From the NCBI GenBank assembly GCA_012845835.1, contig JABAKD010000011.1, positions 4,696,697 to 4,760,696 of the forward strand: a DNA stretch of 64,000 bases, in the 5' to 3' direction. The notes under the pieces were generated by a model. That model did not search any database. It was not told where the DNA came from and saw nothing but the letters and a program-made list of their open reading frames with translations. Shown in pieces: positions 1 through 9,375 of the stretch. The stretch is from Undaria pinnatifida. Taxonomy: Eukaryota; Sar; Phaeophyceae; Laminariales; Alariaceae. Positions within the stretch are counted from its first letter, which is position 1, and the number at the start of each line of letters is the position of its first letter. The position numbers and the translations under genes are program-made.

Positions 1-152
1 ACAGTGGAGGTTCCCCAATAAGGCGGTATCCCAATACAAGGCGGTCAACATCGCTTGGCGCGACCGGGGAATCGCACTCATAACGTGGAACGAATAAGGC
101 GGGCTCCCCCCGATAAGGCGGTCATATTGCTCTCGCACACCACCGCCTTCCT

Positions 153-317
153 GAGACAACCTTATATGTCCCTTCTCATTGTTAACCATTACAGATAATA
201 TAACGATATACTTGTACGGGTGTCTCGTACTACCGAGACAACCTTCTGTGTCCCTTTTTGTTGTCAACCATTACAAATAATAAAACCATATATACTTGTA
301 CGAGTGTCTCGTACTAC
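153..317. repeat. 82-bp tandem duplication
   Basis: Two copies, starting at 153 and 235, each run from GAGACAACCTT to CTTGTACGNGTGTCTCGTAC. They differ by scattered substitutions, so the duplication is not recent. No coding potential. Confidence 0.85.
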
Positions 318-586
318 CGAACGCACGAACAAAAAAATGAAATGGTGTGGTGCCCAAGCATCCAACAGCAGAGGCAGCAGCAGCAGCAGCAGCAATATCG
401 TGTACCTGGTATATATAACAGGCAAGATGAAAACACCCCCTTGGAGAATTCCCAGGCGATGTCCGACGCGTGTTACAAAACAAGTAGCACTTGTTGGCCA
501 TGCTATAGTCTATACTTCGAAGTATATATATTTTTCTTCTGAAAGAAAACAGGAACGTTATTCTCTCGTTTCGCAATAGAACTATT

Positions 587-745
587 TCTCATACCTAGAC
601 CATGGTTTTTCGTCATCGGGTTACACTTTCAGTTCACTCAAAAATCAGGTCAAGGGTGAGCTAAAGAGCACCCCAGGTTAGGAGCCCCAGGACAAAAAAA
701 CAGGTGCACATGCCTCTACCGTACGAGGCATGTACGTGTGCGAGA
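587..745 (-). mobile_element. MITE-like family D, truncated copy
   Basis: Minus-strand fragment of the dispersed family described at 58651-58908. It shares the block around CATCGGGTTACACTTTCAG with the copy at 32275-32527 and ends in the terminal motif CTCTACCGTACGAGGCATG. One terminus is missing. Confidence 0.4.
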
Positions 746-992
746 CAAAACATCGGCGACACACACAAAACAACCCTAGACAAGGTCGCCCCATAGATGC
801 ATCGCTTGGCGCTTGCACTCTCCCCGTTGTCGAAAACATCAGCCTAACGCGTTTACAACTGGAAACCTTTTTTGGGGGATACATTAACTTCAAGTTAGTA
901 TAGGGAGGGATTTCGGGGCTCTAAAGGGGTTAAGGTTTCGCCCCAGGGGGTGTGACATTTGGGAGCAACAGCAGCATCAGCAGTATGCTCAC

Positions 993-1067
993 CTGGTTGG
1001 AGACTTTCTCCAGTCCTTTCGCGTACGTCTCCTCCAGCCCCACCCTGGACCTGATCATCACGCATAG
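993..1067 (-). CDS. F-BAR gene exon 2
   Basis: 75 nt, 25 codons, phase 0 at both ends. The acceptor is a pyrimidine-rich tract ending GGGCCCAG; the donor is CAACCAG followed by GTGAGC. It encodes the FCH core with EETYAKGLEKV. The following exon is not in the window. Confidence 0.7.
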
Positions 1068-4000
1068 CTGGGCCCAGCAAGAAGACAACGAGGAGCAGAG
1101 GCGGGAGGTCAGGGGGCGGGCGGGGGCAGGGAAACGATGGCGGCGGTCGAAATATAAGCCGGGCAGAAGATTACACGCATGCAATACATCAGTGTGATTA
1201 CATATACGTGATATGCTCGTATCTACTCGCGCAGCAGCATCTGCAGCTGCAGTTCGCAGTCGCGGTTCGGATTCATATCATAGGGTTTGTCTGTTCACCC
1301 CCCCACCCCGATGCTTGTTATCACCTCCCACAGCCCATGAATATACATTCTGATGCCGCTCGCAGCTTTCAGCAGTACGTCACAGGGTTGGTGTCGAACA
1401 CCCCAGCACCCAGGGCAACGACACAAAAACAGAATCGGTCAGAAAATGGTGTTCTGCCTCGTAATGATTACGATGGTCGCTACAGCATAGTGTACCTGGT
1501 ATGTAATGTACAATAAAAATGGGTTTTCTGCGTGTTAACGAAGCCGTCGGAAATTTTTTTCCCCGACGTTCCGACGTAAATAAACCCTTTTTGAATTTCA
1601 TCCTGCATTTTGCGGCACATACTGCTTCGATGTGATTTCCAATTCTGCAGTGGTTGAAGGGGTAAAAAAGCCGAACCCCCGTCGGAAATGAGATATCATA
1701 TTTCGTACTGTATTATATAATAGGTGACAATACCGTTCCTTGTGTGTTTACTCGTGCAACACCACTGGTGTTTGATTGATCGAGCCTGGTATTTCGGCTC
1801 CCCATTTTTGTTCGTAGACGCCGCGCGACCGCCTCTGCCGGCCTCGAGCCCCTCGAAGGGTTGGGGTTAGGGCTAGGGTTGGATTTAAGGTTGGAGTCGG
1901 ATTGGGTCTGGGACGACGTGCAAGATAGAATGCGACCACTTGGTGCTGAACCTTTTTAATAGGTCGTGTTGTAACGTCACCCGAACACGCGGCCGAGGCG
2001 CACGCACGATCGCCTCTGCCGACCTCGAGCCCCCCAAAGGGTTGGCGCCGTAGGCTAGGGATAGGCCTGGGGTTGGGGTTGGGTTGGGTCTGGGCCGACG
2101 CACAAAATAGAGATTGACCAAAACGGCCGCACGAGTATATCTACAAGGTGGTGTTCTACGAAGGGCAACCGTCGGGAGGCGCGGAGCAGCGTACATTTGG
2201 AATCTTTATTTTGTCTACAACAGAGACAGTGCCTGGCTAGGTATTTTTTACCAGCTGCTCTGATCTCTGATGTGCCAGGTACATCATGTATTGCTGTACC
2301 AAGCAAATACAAGGTATGTCGGTGGACGGTCTAACTTTGGCCCATCAACGCATTTCTAGACTCAAGGCCTAAACCACCCCCCATTCCCCGGGTTTCCGGT
2401 TTACTCTAATCTCCAGATATTTTTTTGGTGCAGTCAACTACGCCGCGTTTTTAATACGTCGCATTCCGACCTTTGACTACCGGGCGCCTTAGATACAGCT
2501 CGTGTTTACGCATAGCGTTGCATCCACAGCAGCTCGTGATTCTATCCAGATTGCCCATCCGCAATTTCCGCACTTTTCCAAAGGGGTTCAATTCTACATC
2601 TCCACTTTGGGTGCTGCAGTGGTCGAAAATCGTCTAAACTCAGAAGACACCAAATGAGACAAAAAAAACAGTATACGAGTAGCGGAAACCACGGTAATAA
2701 ATTTGTAAAATAGATATTATGTTGGATCTAGCTCAAAATTCCCCACCCAGAGCAAAACTACCAACACCAACCATTATGGTAGTGCCGCAGAAAAACAAAA
2801 TATACTTCGTATTAAATACTGCATGTACAAGAATTAAAAAAAAAATAACAGGACCCCTCCCAATAAGTGAAAAAAACCACCCACATAGTATACTACAAGT
2901 ACCAACAACGCAGCTTGCAAAGGTGAGTATCGACCCTAAATTCGTCGAAGCCACAGCTGACGTCGTTACAATATTTTTATAAAACAACCCCCAACTGCGC
3001 ATTTCCGCTTCACTGGAGGACAGATACCTCCCCTCACAGGAAACCACAGCCCGCGAGATTGAGCATGAGGCGCGTGAGGGCGTCGGGCGCAACGGGCAGC
3101 AGCCGTGGGCAACCAGAAATGACGAACGAGGGGGTTTCGTGAATTTAAAGTTGCAAGGCTGCATGCATCACGAAAAAAAAACGATAATTTAATTTGCTCC
3201 AAAACCCACGATTTGATACGTTTGCGAGTTGCATATTATTAAGAGTATGTAGTATAGTACGTACTGCCATGGCTGCCGCACGTACACACGAGAAACGGCT
3301 TTCACCAAAAGGGGTTTTCGGGGAACTTTTGAAACACTATGCGTACGTACCCGAGACGTACCGGAAAAGAGAGAAAAGTGCGGACAGGGAAAATTCGTCG
3401 CCGTTCGAGTTAGTCAAGCATAGGGCTAGAAAAAAAGGCAAAAAAACTGAATTCTTCATAAAATTCGTCATGCAGGCTTTTGATTCGAGAAAAATGGATG
3501 TTGCTTGTAAAAATCTTGACTTTATTTCCGGCTCACCTCCCGGGGATAGGAGTAACTTTTGCCAGTTAAAAGATTACGAGCGCGCAGCGCGATTTTTTTT
3601 ACGTACTTTTACGTACGAGTAGTTTATGTGTTATTGTAACAAAAAACTGCAAAACACTCTATTTTCAAGTATGTGGTCTGGCGTTTCACAAAAAGCGGGG
3701 ATTTTATTTCATGTCCCGGGTTTTTGGCCGTCAAGGTTGTCAACGAAGGGGTGAAAAGACCGTCTCCTGAATGAACTAACTGTTGTTGGCTCCGCACCGC
3801 AACGGTCAACAATATTTGGTTGTCTTTTTTTCACGCACACATGAAATAAAATGAATGGCATCTTTCTCTTATTCCTTGTCGTTTACTTTTGATACATTGT
3901 TGCGCTCTTTCGTACGTATCCAGTAGTATATGTTTGGCCGTTCATTGTGTCTGTCGATCATACCAGGTACGTACAGTACGTACCGTGGTGTCATGCATCA

Positions 4001-7000
4001 TACCTGGTACTCTGTACCATGATATGTACTTATACCTGAACCAAATTCTGTTGTCCACAACGATTCAAAACATTTGTGAGGACAACAAGACCATTTTCTT
4101 CTGCCGATATATTTTCTGCGCGGGTCCCTTCTTTATTGTGTTGTTTCGTAACGAGCCGCCGGTCTCGGTGGGGAGGGTGTGGGTCCCGCACTGGAGCCGG
4201 CACCGCGTCCACGACCAGAAAGAAAGGCGACTGAGGGAAGATTCTACTTACGGAAGCAATAATACTACACCAAAACCGCCGGCAAGCAAAGCTCAACCCT
4301 TGCCGAGACACACCCGCGGCGACATGGGGCGCTAGGCACAAGACGGCGTGGATGTATCGCAACAACACGACCGATCATCGATGATGGTGGGATCCACGCG
4401 CCAGCATGTCTCCGGGGCACGCACAATCTGCGACCACAGCTGTTGTTTAGGCTCGGGGAGGGCTTGCTTGCTGCTGGCGGTGCGGTCGGCCGGAAAAAAA
4501 TATATAAACTGGGCGGGGTCGACGGCTCTATCCTCGGTCCATCCTCGCCGTGACAGAACGCAAGTTCCGACATACCTGGTACGCAATTAGCTTTAGTACA
4601 GCGCGGATGTGCCGCCACAGGTGCATGGTGTTGCGTGCTGCTGAGCTGCAGGGACGCTTTTCCCTGCTCCCTGTGAGCGAGCTGTGAGAGCTCTCGCCGC
4701 AGCAGCGAGCGGTGGGCGGCGAGACTGTTGACCACTCACGGCCAAAGGGCAAGCCGTAATGCCAGTCATAACTCGAATGGTCCTTTGACATGCAAGCCAC
4801 TCATAATTTAAAAGAGAAAAATGCAGGCGTATTCCCTATCCCCTGGCCCAGTGCCCTATTTTCAAGCCGTTTGCACTATTTGGCGAAACGCCTGCTTGCG
4901 CGTACTTGACGAAATATTTCTTAGGGATCCCCCGTGGCTTTAACATACCAGGTACTAGTTTTTGCGAGCTGATCCGGTTTAGAGTCAAACGCATCAGCAG
5001 AATGAGTTTTTGTAGCTCAGTTTTGGGAATTTCGACATTTTGCATGGAGGCAGGCAAGGGGTCAACTCAAAATGTCAGGCGCTGACGGAAAAAAAAAACG
5101 AAGAAAAAATGTAAGATCATTATATAAAAAAATATAGGGCACAAAATCCGTGAAAAAAAGCTTCTTTCTTCCTGGTCAGCGCCTGAAGTCTTAGCACAAA
5201 GCGCTCCGAATCACGTTTCAAATGAAAACAAGTCGACAAATTGAGCCGCGAAAACCAATTTCCGACTTTTGACGAGCGGGGTTTGAGGGAAAACACCGGA
5301 TAAGTTGACCAAGCTCAGAGGGCACGTACGCACTCGCTGTGCAATCAAAAGACATGATGTGGCTGCGATTTTCTCAAAATATGCCTGATTTTGAGTAATC
5401 TCGCTGCATTTCTTCAAAAAAAAAAAAAAAAATTGTCACGTCGCAGATTACTTGATTCATGTATAAAACTTACTTGATTCATGTTTAGGATTCAAGAGAG
5501 GGGCCGGAACGCACCGAATCGGGGTAATATTAAGTGTCCAGCTGTGCGTTGATTGGTTGATCATCAGGATATGCGCATTATGGCCCAATTCACCACCGTT
5601 CAAGAGATAAAACTTGTGTGAACGTCAGCCGAACCAGCTCGTAGTGTTGGGAGTTCCTTGGCGGCTGTCCATCAGGGGGCAGGAGTACTGAGAAGTATTA
5701 ATAGCAGCTGATTAATAGTGGTGTGTGCACCAGGGGAGCACACAAAAAGGAGAAAACGGAACATTCTCCTACTGATGGAAAAGTCAAAACGAAGTGCAAC
5801 AAAACGGAGCGTTGCGATATCTGCGCGAATCGAGAACTTGAGTTTCAGTTTTTCTTACAATTTTTATAAAAAATGAAAATACACTCCAGCTAATTTTTGT
5901 TTACGTGGTTTTAGTAACCCCCCTTGTCTGGGCTAACAAAAATAGTTGTGCGTAATATTTTCTTTTCGTGCTCCCCTCGGCTGTACCCACTTTAAGACCA
6001 CCCTGTCACAACCCAATTTAGGTGGTCTTATCAATACTACCGGGTATGGTCTTATCTTCTATTAATAGTGTAAAAGGATAAATACTAACTCCAAGTGTTT
6101 TTTTCGTGACAAGCCGATTTGCCTTGGTCTTGTCTCCTGGATAGTCTTAAAACCGGATGGTATTCATATACTAGTTTTAGTGTGGGAAGTTCTATGACGA
6201 CTGCTGTCCATCGCGGGGCAAGAGTGTCGTCAACCGACATATTGTTACCGAGTATTACTGCTGCTGTGCTACTTGTAATGCTGTGCTATTAGCCAATTGC
6301 TGTACCTGGTATGATATGGTATATTCGTCGGTATGCCGCGAGGCGCGGGGGTAGGTATGACGGCATGACGCTATGTATGTTTGACGTTTTCGGGCAGAGG
6401 ACAGATGTGTAGTTGACCCGACCCGTTCAAGCAAGCGAAAGAAAAAAATAAGCATCCCCAAAAAGCCATGATCATGGCTGTGTGTGATGCTACGATATTC
6501 CTACGGTATGACATAGCTGTGCGCGAAAAGCTTAAAAGGTTGCCGATGGTTCCCTGCCAGCGGCAGAGGCGACGGTGTGCACCGACACGTGCATTTCCTT
6601 GCTTTGTTTGCACCATGACATCATATGCGGTATGCACTCGGATGACGTCGTTTGGAGTACAAACAGCAAAGAGGTCTGTGCGACCGTAGTCCGAGTGGGG
6701 TCGGCTCGATGCATTGCTGTGGGTGCTCTACACGAACGGTTCTCTGAACTCTCACAAGGATATATTCCATCCCACTCTATACTCAACAGCAACGAGCGTA
6801 CAGCGTGCTACCACCATCCTATGGTCTAGCACCACACGCTTACATCATCAATAGCCCTCACGCCGAACTGGCTTCGCTTCTTGATCTGCTCGTAGGCGCT
6901 CAGGAGGTCCGTCGCGTAGCACATGAAATAGGTCTGCCTGGGCGTGATGAACCCTTCCTCTCCCCCTCCTTCCGTAACTTCCGACTCGGCTTCAGTGGCG

Positions 7001-7092
7001 TTTGAAAACGCGCTGTCAGACTCGGCATAGCTCGATATCCTCTCAAGGGACCCCGGTAATTGGGGCAGTGATACACCGCCGCTAGACTCCAT
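993..7092 (-). CDS. F-BAR (FCH) domain protein, 5' two exons
   Basis: Two minus-strand exons (6844-7092 and 993-1067) join in phase 0 to give the N-terminal 108 residues of an F-BAR protein; the gene continues beyond the left edge. F-BAR proteins are crescent-shaped dimers that bind and bend the plasma membrane and link it to actin. Residues 1-50 are Ser/Glu/Gly-rich and low complexity. From about residue 55 the sequence follows the FCH pattern: helix with YEQIKKRSQFG, then, across the junction, DDLCVMIRSR and the hallmark EETYAKGLEKV, matching the family's EEEYAK-L-KL core. The start is the ATG at 7092, in the good context CACCATGG. Intron 1 is 5.8 kb, long even for this locus, and full of repeats. 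The fold call rests on a pattern spanning two independently found exons, so it is fairly secure. Full length and other domains cannot be seen. Confidence 0.72.
1828..2130. repeat. Direct duplication, about 178-bp period, TTAGGG-like core
   Basis: Two diverged copies share CGCCTCTGCCGRCCTCGAGC, then a GGGTTGGGGTTAGGG-like tract, then TGGGTCTGGGMCGACG. The tracts resemble degenerate TTAGGG-type repeats. Confidence 0.75.
2870..2995 (-). repeat. Dispersed repeat family C copy
   Basis: Minus-strand match to 40855-41000: the same order of GACGTCAGC, TTCGTCGAA, ACTCACCTTTGCAAGCTGCG and GGGAGGGGTCC. This long shared segment ties the two loci together as copies of one element. Confidence 0.7.
3269..3622 (+). 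CDS. Small basic ORF, unrecognised
   Basis: 117 codons from ATG at 3269 (context GCCATGG) to TAG at 3620. The product is Lys/Arg-rich, with blocks such as KHRARKKGKKTEFF and YERAARFFL. I recognise no family. It has no signal peptide or membrane segment. It lies on the opposite strand inside F-BAR intron 1, which makes a mobile-element remnant as likely as a gene. Open frame and start context are the only support. Confidence 0.3.
   Translation: MAAARTHEKRLSPKGVFGELLKHYAYVPETYRKREKSADRENSSPFELVKHRARKKGKKTEFFIKFVMQAFDSRKMDVACKNLDFISGSPPGDRSNFCQLKDYERAARFFLRTFTYE
6844..7092 (-). CDS. F-BAR gene exon 1 with start codon
   Basis: 249 nt, 83 codons from ATG (7092-7090) to the donor GATGAT followed by GTAAGCG. 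An acidic Ser-rich leader is followed by the first FCH helix (YATDLLSAYEQIKKRS). Upstream on the minus strand is a CAG-rich stretch, probably 5' UTR. Confidence 0.7.
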
Positions 7093-7312
7093 GGTGAGTC
7101 GTTGCGCAGACCCGCAGCACGCTGCTGCTTGCTGCTGTGATGGCTGCTGCTGTGTGCGTCCCGAAATCAGGAATTTCGCGGGTTTAGTGCGGAAGAGAAC
7201 CCCGTTATCGTAATGCACAGCGTAGAACATGGAAACCTCACCATACTCTTGGTGGATCTTTCGATCTTTCGCGTGTGGTTGCCGTCTGATCCGTTTCTAG
7301 CCCGTTTTAGTC

Positions 7313-7383
7313 CAGGGTAGAGGGTCAGGGTTAGGGTTGGGGTCAGGGTTAGGGTTGGTTTTAGGGTTAGGGTAATGTTAGGG
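7313..7383 (+). repeat. Interstitial TTAGGG-like tract
   Basis: About 70 bp of irregular GGGTTAGGGTTGGGGTCAGGG. Similar tracts occur at 1828-2130, 21165-21290, 45538-45560 and 49935-50078. Confidence 0.8.
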
Positions 7384-7691
7384 GTTGCGCTGTGCCATCG
7401 GAAGTGCTTCTCAGCCCGAACAATCAACTAACCGACCCCGCTGTGGAAGATCTCGTTGTCGATTATTGGTTAGAGCTCGAAGGTTGCCGGGTCACGTCTC
7501 CTCTTGGGCGAGAGCTCATGAGACTGCGAGCACGATCAAACCAGCTTCTTGCCTCAATAGCACCCTCTGCGAGTGACCCCCCCCCCCCGGCCTGGCTGCC
7601 AGCTTGCACTGCAATCCGATGCCCTCGAAAATGTGGAGAATGATTTGGTTTTTAGGGTTTTACTGAGTAATAATACAAGAAGGCGAGAGGT

Positions 7692-8580
7692 TTGGCCAAG
7701 GCCCAACGACGGAGCCAATTGGGACCAGGGGCTACCGCCTTCTTAAGAGCGAGGCCTGTCGACTCCGCCAGGATCATCCCAGCGTCAGGGTTCGTGACTA
7801 CGGGAAGGGGATTCCTGAGGATTGAGGAGGTCCTTTCAGCGAGGTGCCCTTCCTGCGGTGCATTGGAGGCTAAATACGCGGCATGCACGATTATGTCATT
7901 AATCGGGCACGCAGGTGAACCAGCACGGGCCCCTGGTGCAAGAAGAGCTCTCCTGTTCACCTTTAAGGGTATGTCCATTCCTCACCAAGTGGAAAGCGGA
8001 GGCCCCTTCCATGCAAACAGGGTTTTCAGCGTTGGCATTGTTATCGACGCGGGAGGACTCACTCCGAGATGCTACGGCATCGGAGTATAGCGAAAAAGCG
8101 GTATTATTCGATGTCACGTAAGCGGACCCACAAACGGGGTTCGCATGCGGACAGGCAGCGCTGACCGAGACGGATCAGCTTCCGCTTCGAATGAGGCGCG
8201 AAAGTGTAAATCACTATGCTCGTCCGGGACAGGTTTCCTTTGACGAGCGCAGCTACAAACTCGCCGCCCTCGTGGTGTAAAGCTTTGGGCGCCTCGGGAA
8301 GGAAGACAGCGACCTGATTGATCAGGAAGCGGCCGGCATCATCGGAGGGACGAACGGATCGTCTCTGTCGCGGAGAGGCGTCTGCAAGGAACTCCTCTTC
8401 CAGATCGTCTCTGTGGCCACCCAGGTCGCGATTCCACGCCGAGTGCATAAATATAGAAGTAGCCCTGAGGGACCGCCAGGCCGCGAGGGGAACGCCGGAA
8501 GAAGCCGGAGGACTGCGGCCAATGACCCGGGGATGGTTTCTAGAATGCTGATGAGGACTAGGATAGATTACGTCGATTGG
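7692..8580 (+). pseudogene. Decayed retroelement-type ORF fragment
   Basis: A broken plus-strand coding region. An open stretch up to 8090 contains LSARCPSCGALEAK and the block IPHQVESGGPF at about 7977-8010. A frameshift near 8055 leads into EKAVLFDVT, then TAA, ADPQTGFACG, HYARPGQVSFDERSYKLAAL, another TAA and SFGRLGKEDSDLIDQ. From memory of the family, this ordered set of blocks resembles a C-terminal region often seen downstream of reverse transcriptase in retroelements of stramenopile genomes; that is inference. At least one frameshift and two stop codons show it is dead. No polymerase motif is visible here. It is the start of a repeat-rich block that continues with a SINE at 8755. Confidence 0.5.
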
Positions 8581-8754
8581 TAGTAGTACTGTAGCTAACA
8601 TGGAAATATGTGGGGATAGGAAACTGGGAGATGGTTTGCAGAGAATCACTGATTCATGGCAGGAGTTCCATTTTTACCGGAACGACGACATCTACGCTAT
8701 TATACTGTCGGAGGGAGCAAAAATGATACCAGGTAATAACAATTGAGTAAACCG

Positions 8755-9375
8755 GTATCCCCGGTGGTCCAATGGTAAACCGCGTAGTAACGCGGTTGAG
8801 ATCGAAGTTGAAGGTTCGCATCTCACAGGGACTTTTTCTTACAAATCGATAGGCCGAAAACGCAAGAGCTTGAGTTGGCGAAGTTCGATGCAAATCGACG
8901 AGCATAAAAAGTAGCGGAAAATTGGGAATGTTGAACCCAATGCGCGATAAAAATAAAGGCATGTACCCGGGGGGTGGGGGGGGGAGGGGGGGGTACTCTC
9001 CAGTTAGGTCATGGCCGTAGTCGTATGACCATAGACCCTCGCATCCCTACTATGCCGGAACGGAGCACTTCGGGTTTTCACCAACCAGGCAGACATTGCT
9101 CGCACCAAGCACGAAGCGCCGTGAAGTGTTCGGCGAGTCGCTTGAAGGGTGAACTGCATCCTTCCAAGAACCGCTCGTAAGACGGACTTCAGTACCTTGT
9201 GCCTACTTCCTTGCTTATGGATGACAGCGCCAGTGGCTTACTTTGCTTCCTGGTGTGGCCACTCCATGTACCGAGCGGGGGAGGAAGACTCCTGTGACCA
9301 TGGCTTCTCCAGAAAGTCGCTGAGGGTAAAACCTCTTACGGGTTGAGCTGGAGAGTAAAAGTGATGGCCAAAAAG
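8755..9375 (+). mobile_element. tRNA-derived SINE, split by an insertion
   Basis: The head has an A-box-like TGGTCCAATGG and a weak B-box-like GGTTCGCATC, so it derives from a tRNA but is no longer one. The body (CAAATCGACGAGCATAAAAAG, then TTGAACCCAATGCGCGATAA) matches the minus-strand copy at 17380-17725. The tail (CTGTGACCATGGCTTCTCC through GGGTTGAGCTGGAGAGTAAA) matches 17397-17480, 40558-40640 and 42545-42630. Positions 8968-9264 are a separate element; removing it with one copy of the flanking CATGTACC restores the order seen in the other copies. Confidence 0.7.
8968..9264. mobile_element. Element B inserted in the SINE, 8-bp target duplication
   Basis: 297 bp flanked by CATGTACC at 8960-8967 and 9265-9272. 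It begins with a long G run and ends GGTGTGGCCACTCC. About 270 bp of it recurs at 41316-41613, sharing CTCGCATCCCTACTATGCCG, TTTTCACCAACCAGGCA and CTTCCAAGAACCGC. Read on the minus strand it has a C-rich 3' end and partial open frames, but no recognised protein. Confidence 0.65.

Larger units (their letters stand above)
1..992. other. Left edge, repeats only, no exon recognised
   Basis: No coding exon could be recognised here on either strand. The stretch holds a degenerate AAGGCGG-type short repeat (about 15-125), an 82-bp tandem duplication (153-317), a short CAG microsatellite (about 367-393) and a truncated MITE-like repeat (587-745). It should be intron of the F-BAR gene, whose exon 2 ends at 993 with a good donor; the next exon lies beyond the left edge or is too diverged to see. 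Confidence 0.5.
1068..6843. other. F-BAR intron 1 (5.8 kb)
   Basis: No exon of the host gene was seen inside. It contains a duplicated block (1828-2130), a repeat-family C copy (2870-2995), one plus-strand ORF (3269-3622), seven copies of TACCWGGTA (about 1493-6311) and AT-rich sequence. A matching inverted pair CAGGCGCTGAC / GTCAGCGCCTG lies at about 5073 and 5176, of unknown meaning. Between 5440 and 6250 I see only AT-rich sequence with no clear feature. Confidence 0.55.

Noticed and set aside
8755-8830. Possible functional tRNA
   Set aside because: The B box is degenerate (GGTTCGCATC), acceptor arms do not pair, and the sequence runs into a SINE body; it is a SINE head.
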